Positions 1 through 12,699 of a stretch of DNA of 64,000 bases are shown piece after piece (position 1 is the stretch's first letter; each line of letters starts with the position of its first letter). Source of the DNA: Epiperipatus broadwayi (lineage: Eukaryota; Onychophora; Udeonychophora; Euonychophora; Peripatidae); contig JAQFVV010012402.1 in the NCBI GenBank assembly GCA_028023455.1, positions 14,442,483 to 14,506,482 of the forward strand. Direction: 5' to 3'. A model generated the notes under the pieces. That model was not told where the DNA came from. It saw only the letters and a list, made by a program, of their open reading frames with translations, and did not search any database. The translations under genes were made by a program, and so were the position numbers.

Positions 1-1229
1 ATCTCATTAAATTTTCTGGAGAGCATCTTTTTATTATATATTCTCTTTCTGTTTGATCTTTAGTATATTAGGTCTAAATCTGCCAGTTGATATTTTTGTC
101 AATTATATTTGAGAATGGAATCATAAATTAAACTGTTGAAAGTCAATTCTTGCTTTTTTCAAACTTGTTTCTATTAGTCTTTTTTTGCATTATAATATTG
201 CTCATCTTTCCTAGATGCTGTTTGAAATTTTTTAATTCAATTTCCTTAAACAATCTTCATCCTTTTTAATTTTGGTTTCTTTTTTTTTTTTTCTGCAGTT
301 ACCATTATTTCTTCTAGCATTCATTTTGATTTTTTTCTCAATTTGTCTTCCCAATTATTTCATTCACAATGTTTCATTGCATGTTGTCATTTTTCAATCT
401 TGCCAATAATTTATACGAGTAATTGATAGTTATTAAAATGAAATATTTCTACCCATAAATAGTGGATCATTTTAAATAATTCTTTTCAGAAGAAAGTTTT
501 TTTTAACAGAAATGAATATTTTCCATATTGTTTTGTCTCATTCTTTTTTGTGCATTTTAAAAATAAAACAGCCCAAAAATCATTTAGCAACTTTTTGATT
601 CCTCCATTTTTTAATGAATCAAATACATTCTTGTAGTTTGGTAATGGAGATTTTGGAACTTAAGTTTCATGGATTGTAGTCCTGCTTTACCACATCCAAT
701 CTTTTAATTTTTTATGTCTGCATAATTATTTTTTTAGGTAGAATTATCAATAATCTGGTATGTATTATTTTTTTATTCTGTATCATAAACTTCTTGTCCA
801 GTCTACTTATTTCTTGCATAGTTCCATCTTACTTAATCAATGCAGAATTTTTATTATTACTACATTTTTTGATATTCACTCTTTGAGACCATGAACTATA
901 CTATATTTTGTTCCAAGCCACCCTCTCATTCAAACATAGTGAATAATAACTCTCTATAAACATTCATTATAATAGTATACGTACTCTTTATTGAACAGTA
1001 CTTTTGAACACAAATATATGAATGCTTTTTTGTATGTATAGTATGCATGTATAAATAATATAACATTTTTAAAAACATAGTTATTAATAATAAATTGAAG
1101 GGACATATATATTTTTTATTCTGTTTCAAATCATACATTCATTGAAGCAATAAAAAAAAAATTAACCATATTTTTATTTTTAAAATAGAGAAATGTAACA
1201 ACATCTGATCTTAGCCTATTTAACTCCTA
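1..1229. other. AT-rich non-coding DNA, nothing recognised
   Basis: T-rich then A-rich low-complexity sequence. The longest open frame here, a minus-strand 70-codon frame at 926-1138, is made of Tyr, Ile, Leu and Lys codons expected from random AT-rich DNA and matches no family I know. No splice-bounded exon or repeat boundary is visible. Confidence 0.6.
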
Positions 1230-1498
1230 AAATAATACCTCAATGTTAATTCTAACACAATCTCGATTCTAAAAATGTAATATCAATGTAAATTTATTTA
1301 TATTTGCAACTTAATTTTAAATTTACATTGATCATAGTTCCATGTTTAATCTCAAATTTAACTTTAAGCCAGATATGAATAATAAATCTAATTCCAATTG
1401 TAATTCAATTTTAACCTTAAATATAACATCAACTTTTATGTTAAAAAAAGTTATTTAATGATAGAGTAATAAAATTTATAGTACTATCTTGTATAAGC

Positions 1499-1607
1499 TC
1501 TAGTAATCAATAGATGCTAGAAAATTGTGCATCATAATTCCTTTTCAAGGGAAGGCATGGGATAGGGGTTGTGGTGCACAACCTTCTAGCATCTATTGAT
1601 TACTAGA
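1499..1607. repeat. small palindromic element (same family as 63308-63883)
   Basis: The left arm at about 1499-1541 and the right arm at about 1564-1607 are inverted copies. Both contain TCTAGTAATCAATAGATGCT followed by AGAA, then a TTGTGCA core. The same core (ATCAATGGATGCCAGAAGGC then TTGTGCATAAAATCC) occurs in the large palindrome at the right edge of the window, so the two belong to one foldback family. No coding capacity. Confidence 0.7.
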
Positions 1608-2439
1608 TCTTGTGCAATGTGACACTATTGTTTGGATAAAAAAAATTGTTTTTAACAGCTTGTATAAACATGATGACTATTTTCTAATGATCTTAATTTT
1701 TTATTTAATCTAAAGTCAGACACAAATATAACTTTAACATGAATTTTAATTCTTATTTTGACCCCAAATCTATTTCTAATCCAGATTCCTAATATAATTT
1801 AATCTAAATACTAATTCTATAAAAAACCAATTTTAATATTATTTTAATTACAGTCCTAAATCTAAATTGAATTTTAATATTAAAGGTTCTAACTTTAAAC
1901 TAACTCCATACCTGATTAATAATCTTAAAATTTGCCCTAAACTTTCCTCAATCTAATCTTAATTTTAATCTTAAAGTAAGTCTAAAACTAATTATATGTC
2001 TGGCTTAAATGTAACATTTTAAACATAATTTTAATCATGAGCAATTTTCACTTAAATATTCTAGTTCTGAGTTATAAATCCAATTCTATCTTATACATTA
2101 ATTTAGATTTAACTTTAAAGCCAAAATTATTTTCAAAGCAAATTATAACTCATTTATTAAAATCATAATCCTAAATCTTGTTTCAACTTATGATTCTAAT
2201 CCCAAATATAATTTTAATTCTAAACTTATCTTTATATATAAATTGAACAATAGTCCAAATCCAATCCTAATTTTAACATTAAATTTAAATCCACTATTAC
2301 TTAATTCCAATTCTAATCCTAAAGCTATTTCCAACTTTAACTCAAATCTACTATCATAATCTCAATTTAAGTCCACTTACCATAAAACACAATTCCATTT
2401 CTTTGTTTCTAATCCTACTTTCTTTAAGATTAATCTCTT

Positions 2440-2690
2440 GTAATCTTAACTAAAATTTATCCCAATCATATTCTTAATTCACTTAGTTCTTAACTTCATT
2501 CTACAGATTTTAGCTTATTCTTGCTTTCAATTTTGTTCTTTAACATTTTCATATCTAATTATAATGTAATCTTAACTAAAATTTACCCTAATCATACTCT
2601 TAATTCACTTAGTTCTTAACCTTATTCTACAAATTTTAACTTATTCTTACTTTGAATTGTTTTTTAATATTTTCATATCTAATTATAATG
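2440..2690. repeat. 126-bp tandem duplication
   Basis: Two head-to-tail copies lie at about 2440-2565 and 2566-2690. Both begin GTAATCTTAACTAAAATTTA, continue through ATTCACTTAGTTCTTAAC, and end TTTTCATATCTAATTATAAT. They differ at a modest number of scattered bases. The duplication lies in the hexamer array and is more recent than it, since the two copies share the same decayed hexamers. Confidence 0.85.
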
Positions 2691-3599
2691 CGGACTTGCA
2701 CAATCTAATTCATAACATTCACATTAATTTTAATAATAATCTTAGATTTGACTTCAACTCTAACTTTAATCATTAAATTAAATCCTAAAAACATTAATCT
2801 TAATTATAATTCCAATTTTTTATTCTGATGATCAACTTTCAAATATTTACACCCAATTATTATTTCTATAAATCTGATCTAATTTCTAATATTAACTCTA
2901 GATTCTAAACTTACCCTTATCTAATTTTAACTTTAATCTTACTAATTTAGTTTGTTTTTACTCTAAACACATCCAAGTAATAAAATTATTTACAACCCTA
3001 ATTCTTATCCAAATGATAAAGCTAACCAGAATTAAAAAATATTTAATTTTAACTATGGTTTTAACCAAGGTCAAAATTTAACCTATCTTTAATTCAAAAG
3101 TTAAATTCATTTATAATCTAATTCAAACATTAAATAAAATTAAACTGTCCAAATACTATACCTAAAAACAACTTTAAAATTTATTAATACCTTAATTTTA
3201 GCCTTAATTCCATTTCTAGTCTTAGCCTTAATGACAATTTTAGCCATTATTTTATTACTTTCAACTTTTATTTTAATGATTAGTCTATTATTAATTTATA
3301 AAAATATCAGTGTAAAAATCCAAAGCTTATAGCTCAATTTTCACTTTAAAACATGTCTAACCCTAACATCTTTAACCTAATTTTTAATTCCTTAATCCAA
3401 GTGTACTATTCTAGACCTAATCCATATCCTAATATTGTTTAATTTAGATTTAGCTTTAACTCAAATTCTAAGATTTTAAATTAACATAAATTCTAATCTG
3501 CAACCCCAACTTTAATCTAAGTCTATTTTTGAATCCAAGTTCAATTTAAATTCTAATTTCATCTTTAATCTTAAACCCAACAATTACTATTAAATAATA

Positions 3600-6500
3600 C
3601 TATTACAGTGATAGCTATCTAATAATCAGATGAATAAGATTTCTTCCCAATAATCATTTATGTTCAATTTTTCAAGTTTTTCAATGACAACTCATCATTC
3701 TGCTGATAGGTGCATTACCATCTTCTTTTATCATCAATCTTTTTGAATGAGTTATTTCAATGTGACCAAAAACAAAAGTCCAGATCTAATCTCACTGAGA
3801 AATTTATTGTATATTTTAAATCAACACACCACAATTCAAATGCAGCAATAATTTTCCTAGATTTTTCTTAGAAAGTTTCCAATATTCATTTATATGTAGC
3901 TTCATAGAAAATATATTTTATTCTTTAAGATATGTGATTATATAAAAAACTGTCAATAATTCCTGTCTTCAACATTAAATCAATTGCTATTCTTGTTAAT
4001 ATAATCCATCTTCATATTTAGTTGTCTTATCATTTGCTCTTTAACTTCTCTTAATTAAATTCTAATCTTAGATGAGCATATTCTAAATTAATTTTTTTTT
4101 TAAATTCGAAATTTATTTTACTTCATGTGATTTCATTTCCTTTCATTTGTAACATTTATTTCAATTTTTTCATTTTTGGTTTGAATTTATTTTTTTATAT
4201 GATCTCCCCAATCTTATTTAAGACTACCATAGCAAATTAGTTCAATTCATCATATTAAAATGTTGGTCATTTAGAGTCATGTGTTATGATAATACATATT
4301 CTATCAATTTAAATACCTTAGTTGTTTTTTAGGTAGAAAAGCAGACTTGGATGTTGAGTGTTAAATAGATTCCAATGTTGCTACTACTGCATTTTACAGG
4401 TTAAAAGATTAGGTATTTCATCAGTGACTTAGTTATTTTAACTAAATTAGTTGAATATAGAGCCCAACTTATTGTATGAAACTGAAATGTGAATGCAACA
4501 TAAAAGCACTGGAAAACTTCATGGAAGGATTTTATAAGATACTAAAATATAATGGCAAAAAATCACAAAATGAATTAATATGTTCTTCTGCTTGCTGGAC
4601 ATATTATAAAATCTACTACTGTGAAAACATATCTTCATTGGATTGGCAGTGTGAAATGAATGTTCAAACAGACTTCTTTAAAAAGCTTATAATTTAAATA
4701 TCTGTCTAACAAAAATCATGTTTTTATTAGGAAAATATGACATAAGTATTTCATAAAGCAAACTCTGCCAAAATAAAAAAAAATAGCACCAAAATATTAA
4801 ATAGACTAAAGGATCAGCATATCACATGAGAACATTACTGTAGTTCATGAATTAGTTTGTATGATCATCACAAAACTCATCATTAAATTTTTATCCTTTA
4901 TCTTTTTCTGGAGTTATAAGGATCATATTTCTTTAGAGTGATGTTTAATGATATATTCCAGTTTGAAATAAAGTGAATATTGTTAACATAAAACTGTGCC
5001 CAAATAAATGTATACTCACATCTCTATGGGTTAATCATTATCCAACATTTTTCATAAATTTTTATTACATGCTTTTCACTTCAACAAAAATAAAAAAATG
5101 TTTTAATTTCTCTTTAATGTTTATCAATATTTTGTCTTTAATGCAAAACTACCTTGGATGAAAAATTATTAATCACATAATATATTCTGTTCTCTTTATC
5201 TCACATCCATTTATTTATATAATTGCCATGTGTGGTTTGGTATAGTAGTAGATTCTGATGCTTAAGATTCATGGATTTAACTTTTATTATTACTCATATT
5301 TTATTTTCATGTAACCTTTACTTCATTTTTACATTCATAATATATGTTAAACAACTTATGTAAAATATATTAATTAAAACATTTTTTTTTTCTATACAAT
5401 ATTAATTAATTATAATCATGATTTTCTTTAGTTTTAGTCTTATATTAAACATTATTTTATTTTTATCCAATTTTATTTTCAAGTTCATTTTTAAACTGGT
5501 TTTTTCAACTTCATATAATTTTTGATTACATATTATCATTGTTTATAGCAATGATTTTGATTGACGTTATTGACTGAAACAATGGCAAATTGAAGATGAC
5601 TTTCATAAATAAAATATAAAAATCAAAAATATAAAACTATTTCTGCATCTCTATAATTTATAACTCACTCTTATCAATTTTTTAATTAGTAAGAGACCAA
5701 TATTAATATTGATCAGTTTTCTTTTATCATAATTAGCAAACTGTAACAAGTGTATTTACATTTATAAATATACAGTATAATAAAAACTGAAGGGCTTTTA
5801 ACCTTATACCAATTCAAATTTTGCATTTATATATTGTAACCATAAGATATTTGAGGTGATAAAAAAATTTGCTAAAGTGAAGTAAAATAGTTATAAATTG
5901 CAAAAAAAAACTAGATTAAATTTAGAGAAAATACTCTGCTATAGATTAATAATACTTGAAAATATATAATATCTAGGTCTATAAATATAATAGCATCAGT
6001 AAATATTGTGTGTTTTAGTAAATAAATTCTACATTACTAAGTATATTTTAATATGCCAACCAATATAGTAAAATTTTATTAGCTAAAAGATTAATATACA
6101 TATTGATATTTTTCATTAAGGAAGTCCTAATCTATTATTCAAACTTCACTTAATATTCTAAAACAATCCACTAAACTATCTCACTTATAAATCAAGCTTA
6201 TTTTGAAAGTTTAAAAAAATTATACAGCAATATTTTAAATCTAACTTGAATTTTCATTTATTTTACACTTTCCAAATGTGAAAAAATAAAAATCTAGTTC
6301 TAAAAGATATTAATACCCCATTCCCCAATTAGTTTAATAATATAATAGATATTGTACAATATTAAAATTTAGAATATCTCATTGATAGCGGCAATTGATG
6401 TCATACATTTTAATAAACATTTTATTTACTATATTCTTTTAATGTTATAATAATCCATGACTGCAGTTTCTTATTTAGTCATTAGATCTTAGCTAAAAGA

Positions 6501-8640
6501 TTTTAAACACTGTGAAACATGTTAATCTAAATGCATGATTTTTATATCAATATAGTATTTAGATTGGAGTAGGCGATTATTTGAAGTATGATTGTTTTTG
6601 TGTTTTTTTTTTCAATTATTATACATACGAGATTTTTAACTCATTTTTGTTTCTATTTTTATCATGATATATTATTTCTTAAACTAAAGTTTAAGCTATA
6701 TTTAAATATACAATACATTATACAGTGATAGAATTTACTTCTCAAGAAGAAAAAATTTGCTTCTTCAGAAACAGATGTTTTTTTCAAAATCTTAATTAAC
6801 TAATTACATTTTATTTTTATTATTTTTTTCAGATGATTCTAGTTGACAAACTAGAATCATTTGAAAAAATTAATTACTTCTGATATCAAGAACTTTTACT
6901 TTAATATATAAAAATAAATCAAATTATTATTGTAATAACAGAGTTATTTTTTTGTTTTTACAGTTAGTGCATTGATACTCATCTGATTAATTGATTAATC
7001 TGGGACAATTATCCTCCAACTAATAATAGCTAAAAACTCATTTACTTACCAATATTGGATGGATAGCTAAATTGATTAGGGGTGGCTATTTGAAAGACAA
7101 AATCTAAGTCTATTTGTGATGTAAAATGTTTCCAAAATCAACTAACCAGAGCATAGTAGATGGATGCATTAATCATTATAGCAAGAGACTTATATAATTT
7201 AATATATAAATTAAATAAAATATCTTTATAGATTAATTATTGTAATAACAACAAAACAAAAAAAGCATTAATGATTAGTTATAAATCTTATATAAATAAC
7301 TACAATTAAAAAAATAGACAAAGTGTGACTGTTAAAATTCATGAATTTTAGGATATCACATGATGATGAATACTTCCATCAAATTTAAAAGATTTCCAGT
7401 TGAAAATGATTACAAAAATAACTGAAAGTACTTCTGTATTCATAATAGTTATTATCACTGTTAATTCTTTATTGTTTGTTATTATTACAATTTAATATAT
7501 CTATAATTAGCTATAATTTACACACATTGACTAGCAAAGTATCATTTATACTGAAACTTTTTAGATGCCCAAATATCTTTTTAAAAAATGTTATTCCAGA
7601 TCATTATTATCTAATATTTATATTTAATATTTTTGCAATTTGTTTTAAAGACAAGTTTACATTTATGTTTCACATGCAGTACATAATCATCAATTATTAT
7701 TCACTTTGCATTTATTTAAGAAAATGTACGCAAATACCAAAAAAAAAATAGCAAAAGCAAACAAAAATCATAAATACATATACGGAATAATAAATGTTTT
7801 ATATATATATTATTTGTCAGAAGAGCCCTGTGGTTCAACAGGTGCACATCCATTTTGCCATGCCTTCGAGTGGTCTGATACTTTTTTCAAATTTTAATCA
7901 AGCTTGGGATTTTTTATATCTAATCCAGTTAATCATCCAATATTTATTGGTAAAAGATAAACAAAACAAAGATGGAAAATCCTTTAATCCTTCACTTCTA
8001 CCCCATTTCTTCTGCAATTGGCAACCCTGGTGAGTAATGTCTTCATCACTGTTCCTATATAAGATATTATTAGAGACGTTTTTGACCTGCAAAGGATTAT
8101 TTAATCTGATTTGTATATAATACATCATTTTTTTCTGATTTCCTATAAAACAAATAAAAAAATTGGAAAATATCTGTAAAATAAAAAATACACACAATAT
8201 TTGCAGAATAAAACTTATTTATTCCATTTCTCTAAGTAATAATAAAACATTTACTGAATTTTTTTTTATTAATAATTTCACTTAATTGTTAATATTACTT
8301 AATTAAAAAAATATACACATTACATTAGATGTAATATATATATGTATATAATATATATATCACAAAAAAAGAATAAAGCTTCTTACTATACATATAACAA
8401 AAAAAAAAAAAAGTTATTTTTCCCTTTGAAATATCTGAAGTTTAATTCCCATCTAATTTATGTATGTTAAAACATTACTCTCTACCATATATGTTTACAT
8501 ATATTTGTAATTATAAGTTTGACTATTTCCACCATCTAGTTTTAATTGTTAAATGTTTAAAAAAATTAAACACCATTTAAACTTTTCAAACACATTCACC
8601 TGTTACAAATAAAACAGATTGGTATATAACATATTTCAAC
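3600..8640. other. AT-rich non-coding DNA downstream of RAB4
   Basis: No exon or recognised element family apart from the hairpin at 6824-6869. A 73-codon frame at 4476-4697 (+) has a somewhat richer amino-acid mix than its surroundings, but I recognise nothing in it. Around 7815-8060 there is a short block of less AT-rich sequence (containing GTGGTTCAACAGGTGCACAT) that looks like a foreign fragment, possibly a repeat remnant. Its minus-strand frame (7898-8197) is also unrecognised. Confidence 0.5.
6824..6869. repeat. short near-perfect hairpin
   Basis: Two 21-base arms (TTTTTTCAGATGATTCTAGT plus T at 6824-6844, inverted at 6849-6869) match with one mismatch and leave a four-base loop. It could be a miniature inverted-repeat element remnant or simply a cruciform-forming site. 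Nothing coding nearby. Confidence 0.75.
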
Positions 8641-8676
8641 TGGTATTCTCTTTGGGTGTTGCTGGTTGATTAATGA

Positions 8677-9130
8677 CAGTACTAGGATGGAAATTGAATT
8701 GGTGACTTAAGACTCGTGAATACTGAATTTAAAATGATATTCTAACCAATCAGGCTATTTGGTCAAAGGCAGTAATCAGAAGAAATTTTACATACTTATC
8801 TATATGGGTTTTCTTAATTTCTTCATTTTTTATAAAGATATGCTTTAATGAATAATTGCAAATACTACATATTTGCCACCGTCACATGAAGACTTCACAT
8901 GGTAATGTCAAATAACCTCATAAATCAATCTTGTGTAATAATTCATAATGATTGGAAATCAATTAACCTTACCCATAAGAAAAAGTGAAAAAAATCAAGG
9001 GGATACTCATGGATAAGAATATAAAATTTCTACCGACAATTGCTTTTGACAGAATAGATTGGTTAGAGTATCACTTTAAATTCAGTATTCAAAAATCTAA
9101 GTCGCCAACCTGATCCCCATGCTAGTACTG
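8677..9130. repeat. pair of opposed tRNA-derived SINE heads
   Basis: The arms at 8677-8755 and 9057-9130 are inverted copies of each other, about 75 bases each with a 300-base spacer. Each reads like a decayed tRNA: ATTGGTTAGAATATCA near the A box, and (on the minus strand in the left copy) CACCAATTCAATTTCC near the B box. The two internal promoter boxes are at roughly tRNA spacing. The simplest reading is two SINE insertions of one family in opposite orientation; a foldback element is the alternative. Confidence 0.5.
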
Positions 9131-9547
9131 TTGTAGATTTGGCCAGCTACACCTGCAGAAGAATCTATTATTCAAATATTGTTTTCTATATTAATCTGTG
9201 TATTAGCAGTTGAGTGTATTTAAAAAGTTTAAAAAAAATTCAATTTTTCTAAAAACATTTAACAATTTAAAATCGATTATGGAAATAATGCAACATATAA
9301 TTACAAATAAAATGCCATCATCACAAACATTCAAATATGTATACATATATTTATATACACATGTAAACAAATTGAATTGATATAAAATCTTCAAAGTAAC
9401 ATCTACATTGTTTCTTTAATTACTATATGGTGTAAAAACCAATCTCTATAGGACATTCATTGCAAACAAATATTTTCTTCAATTGACATAAGAAACAAAC
9501 AATTTTCACACTATCAGCAATTGAGTTATATAAATATTGTTAGGAAA

Positions 9548-9735
9548 ATGTAAATAATTAATTTAGTGATCAAATTTTTAATGAAGTCTATTTCAGTACA
9601 GCTAATTATTAAATAAAGCAAAGTTATGCAAGACTTATTTTTTCAAAGTAACTTTGTATAATTTGCATGTTAATAAGCGATATTGAAATAGGCTTGATAA
9701 AAAAATTTGATGTTAAATCAATTAATCATACTTTA
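9548..9735. repeat. hairpin element, MITE-like
   Basis: The arms at about 9548-9615 and 9665-9735 are imperfect inverted copies (left CAAATTTTTAATGAAGTCTA pairs with the inverted right CAAATTTTTTTATCAAGCCT). The total is about 190 bases with no coding potential. The divergence between arms suggests an old insertion. Confidence 0.6.
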
Positions 9736-10658
9736 ACATTAAATAAATCATTTTAACAGTGATTATATAAAAACATAATAACCATATTCATATGAAGAAG
9801 ATTGGTCGATGACTATCCACAATATGTATCCTACAGAAATTAATTAGATCGATTTTGTCATGTGGCAACTGAAAATATAATGTAGATGGAGCTCTGAAAG
9901 TTTGAAATCAATATGTTTACACTTACTTGTGACGTTGCACTTTAATTAAATATATATGTATATATACAAACACACATCCAAAAATATGTACATAATAAAT
10001 GTTATGCTATGGCTAATCAGGCATAATTTCTTAACTGATGAATCAAGCTTCCAGTTATAAAACTTTGATACAAAATCTCATGATAACTCATCTCCCAAAT
10101 CATCAGTACATTCCAATGTCTATAACTCATAGTACAACTTCAAATATTTTAATATACAGTAAATAATAAATACAGTTTCTAAATGTCTAATTGGTGTTAG
10201 TATTACAAATTTCATATTTAAACAGCAAGCACACTATTAAACCAACGTTCACTAATCCTAAATTTTCAAACTTGTTTATCTAAATGCATTTTTATGCAGT
10301 GATGAACTGTTTGAGTGAGTTATCACAGTAGGCATGATGTTACCAAACATATTTACAATAAACATTATTAATTACTTCTCTTTTTTTTTCCACTCCCAGC
10401 AAAAAAAAGGTTATTACAATATTAACTTATAATAATTAAAAAAAATTCCTCCTTCAATTTAATCATATTTTTTAAAATTTATTATCCTAGTGCACAATTA
10501 CATTAAAAAAATATTTTGCAAGTTAAGAAATATATAAAACTAAAAGCACGTGAGAAGATGTAATAGCTTTCAAAATCATAAATACATGCACGCACACACA
10601 TTCACACACATGAAAACTGAAAATATATATATATATATTAAAAAAAAAAAGGTATGCG
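9736..10658. other. AT-rich DNA downstream of RAB4
   Basis: No gene is visible. The stretch contains an alternating AT run near 10625-10640 next to an A-run, and a short ACACAC stretch near 10590-10610. Nothing else can be supported. Confidence 0.5.
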
Positions 10659-11085
10659 TTTATTCATTCTTTGTTAGCAGAAATTTGTAATAAATATTAT
10701 GCTGATATGTGCCATCACTAATTTTATCTTGTTCATAACACTTATTTAAAAATATGAAATTTTTAAAAAGAATCAGCATTTTGACTGAAAAATAATTATT
10801 TTAGATAGGTACAGAGATATTAAGAGCTGGGAATGTTATAATGAATTGAAGACAGTTGTTTTACTGAGAACATAAGCCTTAAAACAGGAATTATCCCCAG
10901 AATACAGGAGCATTTTGTAAACTTAATAAATATTTGTGAGTGTATTTAATAAGTACATACACACACACTATATATATATACATATATGTATATATATAAG
11001 ATAAAATGAATGAGAATGTGCAACTTTCTAATCTTTCTTTCCCCCCCTCTCATTTTGGATTTTCTAATAGTTCCATCAACAATTT
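10659..11085 (-). promoter_or_regulatory. probable RAB4 3' UTR with candidate poly(A) signals
   Basis: Below the stop codon, the first hexamers readable on the minus strand are an ATTAAA at 10950-10945 (about 136 bases after the stop) and an AATAAA at 10664-10659 (about 420 bases after). The second is followed within 10-30 bases by a T-rich stretch on the gene strand. Between them lie AT and AC dinucleotide runs near 10960-11000. In DNA this A+T-rich such hexamers arise by chance, so the 3' end is a guess. Confidence 0.35.
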
Positions 11086-11192
11086 CTAGCACCCACAATC
11101 TGGTCTCCTCTGTTGAGGTTGCCGAGAGATTTTCCGCAGTGATGCATCCCCATATTGGATGCCTGATCCCATGCGCTCAGGATCTAATTCAC
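11086..11192 (-). CDS. RAB4: RAB4 terminal coding exon with prenylation tail
   Basis: The exon is 107 coding bases, with a T-run AG acceptor and a TAG stop at 11088-11086. It encodes [20 protein letters not shown], then [14 protein letters not shown] and stop. [14 protein letters not shown] is conserved across animal Rab4 proteins, while the following hypervariable tail is lineage specific. The final Cys-Gly-Cys is the expected double geranylgeranylation signal that anchors Rab4 to early and recycling endosome membranes. The tail has no Ser-Pro pair, so the mitotic phosphorylation site of the SPRR type described for human RAB4A seems to be absent. Confidence 0.96.
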
Positions 11193-12603
11193 CTAAAAAA
11201 AAAAAACAAAGATATAAGATTGCATATATGAAAGTTTAGGCATATAAAAAATTAAAATAGTCTTTAAATATTCTATCATAAGACAAAAATATGTCCAGAT
11301 CCTTTAGGAGAGAATCAATGATACCCAAAGATGATGAGAATTTTTGTATTCTTCCATTACAGTTTTATGTTCTAATGAATAATTAAATGCCTATGTACTA
11401 ACTATGATAAACAATTAAATAAGTTGGCTATGAGATGTATACCAAAACCCTTCTAAACTTGTTAACAAAATCATCAAATATTAAAAGTAAAAAAATAACC
11501 TTGATTCAAAATTCAGAATTGAGTCATAAGATAGCTCTTATTTCCATATTGCCTTTGGTAGCAAATTAGGCAATTGTCAAGTTTGTTAACATTTTGATTG
11601 TTCAATAAGGTGGATTGAAGATGAGAAAAAAACCCTACCTACTAACTGTGAAAAATTAACTCTGATTTTAATCCATAAAGTAGATTTAACTCATCTAAAT
11701 TATTGTGATAAGTAAAATTTACCAAAAAGAAATTTTATGACATTATTCCATATCTTTGAGTCCATTAACCAGTTGACCTGATAAAAACAAACTGATATTT
11801 TGAATTCAAACCTGACTAAATTACACATTGCATAAAAGTGAGATTTTTGATAATAGAATACCATGGAATATTCCTGCTAGCAGTTAGTAATTCTATTAAA
11901 GAGTACAATTATAAGTTTACAATATAAAGGCTAAATAGAGATGATAAATAATAAAAAAATAAGCAGCAAAACTAATTGCTAAACCCTAATTGCTTTTATC
12001 TTCAACTATTTCCAATTGGTAAATTAGTAATTAAGATGGAATAATGGCAATAAGTGTGTAGTGAAATATTCAGGGAATAATTGTTAAAATTTTTTAATGA
12101 ATATTAAATACAATTAGAATAAACATATTTTTAAAAAAAATGGAAAAGTTTTTTCAGATTTCAAACTAACATTTTTTCATGGTAACTATTGCATATCCAA
12201 CTCAGCTAGTTTTCCAATATTGGCTGGTAAATGGATATTTAACTATTTTTAACTGGAGAATAGAACAACAATGGAAAATGATAATACTCTCGTCACTTGG
12301 AAGTTGACCTGATGATTAATGTCCTGCCTTTCACTGTTCATCTAAAAGGGTACTATTGGAAATATCTTTGTCCTGCAATAACTAATTAAAAGACTTTTAT
12401 CAATTATATTTTTTAGTACATAATTTGATTTTGTCTATTTATTTATTTTTCTATTCATTTAGCAAGCATGTCCACAAACTTTATATCATATATTTCTTTC
12501 TCATTTTTTTACATATAATATAAAAACACAATGATTAACATTCATTATATCATTAATGATGATAAGAGGTTTATTAAATGTATGATGTGTAAATAACACT
12601 CAC
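11193..12603 (-). other. RAB4 last intron, no further feature
   Basis: The 1.4-kb intron is bounded by GTGAGT (12603-12598) and a T-run AG (11194-11193). I see only AT-rich intronic DNA without a recognised element. Confidence 0.85.
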
Positions 12604-12699
12604 CTGATTCAATTTTTGTTAATATTGATCTTGAGCATTTCAAAAATGCTTCTTCTACATTTTCTCCAGTTAAAGCACTAGTTTCTAAAAACATTAACT
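12604..12699 (-). CDS. RAB4: RAB4 coding exon with the ETSA motif
   Basis: This 96-base exon (AG, 31 codons, G) has acceptor TTCCTCAG|AG and donor TCAG|GTGAGT. It encodes [20 protein letters not shown], then [15 protein letters not shown] is the G5 motif (the SAK/SAL loop) that contacts the guanine base. TGENVEEAF and KIES are typical of Rab4. The first codon, Glu, is split with the G ending the upstream exon, and the last codon, Gly, is split with the next exon. The upstream intron (12700-20900) carries one copy of a 2.1-kb repeat and a hairpin element. Confidence 0.97.

Larger units (their letters stand above)
1230..3590. repeat. degenerate G-poor hexamer array (TAAYYY type)
   Basis: For about 2.3 kb the plus strand is nearly devoid of G and is built from words such as TAATCC, TAATTT, TAACTT, TAATTC, TAACCC and TAAACC, often in six-base phase. 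The neighbouring DNA does not show this. The pattern fits an old tandem array of a six-base unit of the form TAA plus three pyrimidines. One candidate ancestor is TAACCC (the TTAGGG telomere repeat) decayed by C-to-T change, but another AT-rich satellite is possible. The palindrome at 1499-1607 and the 126-bp duplication at 2440-2690 sit inside it. Confidence 0.55.

Noticed and set aside
4476-4697. 73-codon plus-strand frame rich in Cys and Trp
   Set aside because: Isolated, no family resemblance, no splice-site context and no similar neighbour. Such a length occurs by chance in a window of this size.
7898-8197. 99-codon minus-strand frame, the longest near the left end
   Set aside because: Half is Phe/Ile/Tyr low-complexity text and the other half (with QLQKKWGRSEGLKDFP) matches nothing known. 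An overlapping plus-strand frame is just as long. At most a fragment of a repeat.
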